A DNA stretch of 64,000 nt from Protula sp. h YS-2021 (taxonomy: Eukaryota > Annelida > Polychaeta > Sabellida > Serpulidae). Position 1 is the first letter of the stretch; each line of letters starts with the position of its first letter. The position numbers and the translations under genes are program-made. The notes beneath the pieces are model-generated. The model was not told the DNA's origin. It saw nothing but the letters and a program-made list of their open reading frames with translations, and ran no database searches. The DNA is taken from NCBI GenBank assembly GCA_949752745.1, contig OX457028.1:5494188-5558187 (forward strand). Direction: 5' to 3'. Positions 63,469 through 64,000 of this stretch are shown one piece after another.

Positions 63469-63835
63469 AATGCCATTTTAATTTAATGGCAATATAGCCA
63501 AAATGACACCCCCACCCCACCCCCAACCCCCCCCCCCCAAAAAAAAAGACGTGGGGAAGTGGGGCAAAGCGCCAAACAGGAACAAAACCTATTATAATAG
63601 AAGATTGAAAAATATGATTTCACAAAACCCTTGCTAGCTAGAGTATTAGTCGGGTGATATATTTTGAACGACGTCATGGAAATGAAATTGAAAAATACCT
63701 AAAGAATGTATGTAAATATATAAAAATACATGTAAATATCTGAGACAATAATTTTAATTGATAAGCTTGTGTTGTATTGACCCCAACGCAATCTACAATC
63801 GACCGAATCCATGTACCTGTGTGTACCGAAGTCCA
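63469..63835. other. Intergenic DNA with C-rich tract
   Basis: CCCCCACCCCACCCCCAACC followed by a poly-C/poly-A junction at 63507-63548. Otherwise AT-rich with nothing recognised. Confidence 0.45.
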
Positions 63836-63935
63836 GGACACGTCACGGTGACAGAGCATTCAGTCAGTCATCCAGCTCCTGTATTGTGGAATGCTCTGCC
63901 TCCTCGCATTAGAACTCAACCAAATTTAGCAATTG
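63836..63935 (+). pseudogene. C-terminal end of a non-LTR reverse-transcriptase ORF
   Basis: HVTVTEHSVSHPAPVLWNAL followed by PPRIRTQPNLAIVQT matches the (A)PxLWNxLP..IR....L..FK signature at the end of CR1/jockey-type RT proteins. It then breaks into GGTCATTTACTCACC / GGTCATTTGCTCACC repeat DNA at the window edge. Confidence 0.75.
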
Positions 63936-64000
63936 TTCAAACGGGTGTAGGTCATTTACTCACCTGACAGTTTGCTCACAGGTCATTTGCTCACCGACCA

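Overview
The window is repeat-dense eukaryotic nuclear DNA, most likely from a mollusc. The evidence is multi-exon genes with GT-AG introns, degraded non-LTR retrotransposons with short tetranucleotide tails, many short inverted-repeat elements, tRNA-derived SINE heads, and the (GACGGACGGACA)n and GTTTAACGACAC repeat ends that I associate with mollusc genomes. The lineage is inference; no housekeeping gene fixes it.

Two spliced genes lie on the minus strand. At 1439-8304 is a KDM3/JHDM2-like JmjC demethylase: ten exons whose phases all fit, with the KDM3-type zinc finger, an intact H-x-D...H iron site, then a coiled-coil exon and a terminal two-finger C2H2 exon. The terminal exon is tandemly duplicated. 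At 23548-37789 is a sixteen-exon gene joining a KMT5A-like SET domain, a highly repetitive acidic/36-residue-repeat exon, a C2H2-like finger, a tyrosine-recombinase core and a charged C-terminal region. All fifteen exon junctions keep phase, but four small lesions break the frame. An inverted copy of its first SET exon, with flanking intron, sits at 14.9-15.6 kb and is split by a SINE-like insertion.

At 53.3-56.9 kb is a compact 3.55-kb element. Its 0.8-0.9 kb inverted repeats are built of ~120-bp tandem units plus arrays of GTTCAACAT-like motifs. They flank two genes reading toward each other: a plus-strand zinc-finger/acidic/helical frame interrupted by two in-frame TAG codons, and a minus-strand protein with a PC4-like ssDNA-binding domain. 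I recognise no transposase or replicase in it. This is the best candidate for an undescribed mobile or virus-derived system.

At 61.6-63.5 kb is a plus-strand ankyrin-repeat gene with several frameshifts, and at the right edge the end of a reverse-transcriptase ORF. The rest is transposable-element fossils (hAT remnant and MITEs, several inverted-repeat families present two or more times, tRNA-like SINEs), microsatellites, and stretches where I recognise nothing.
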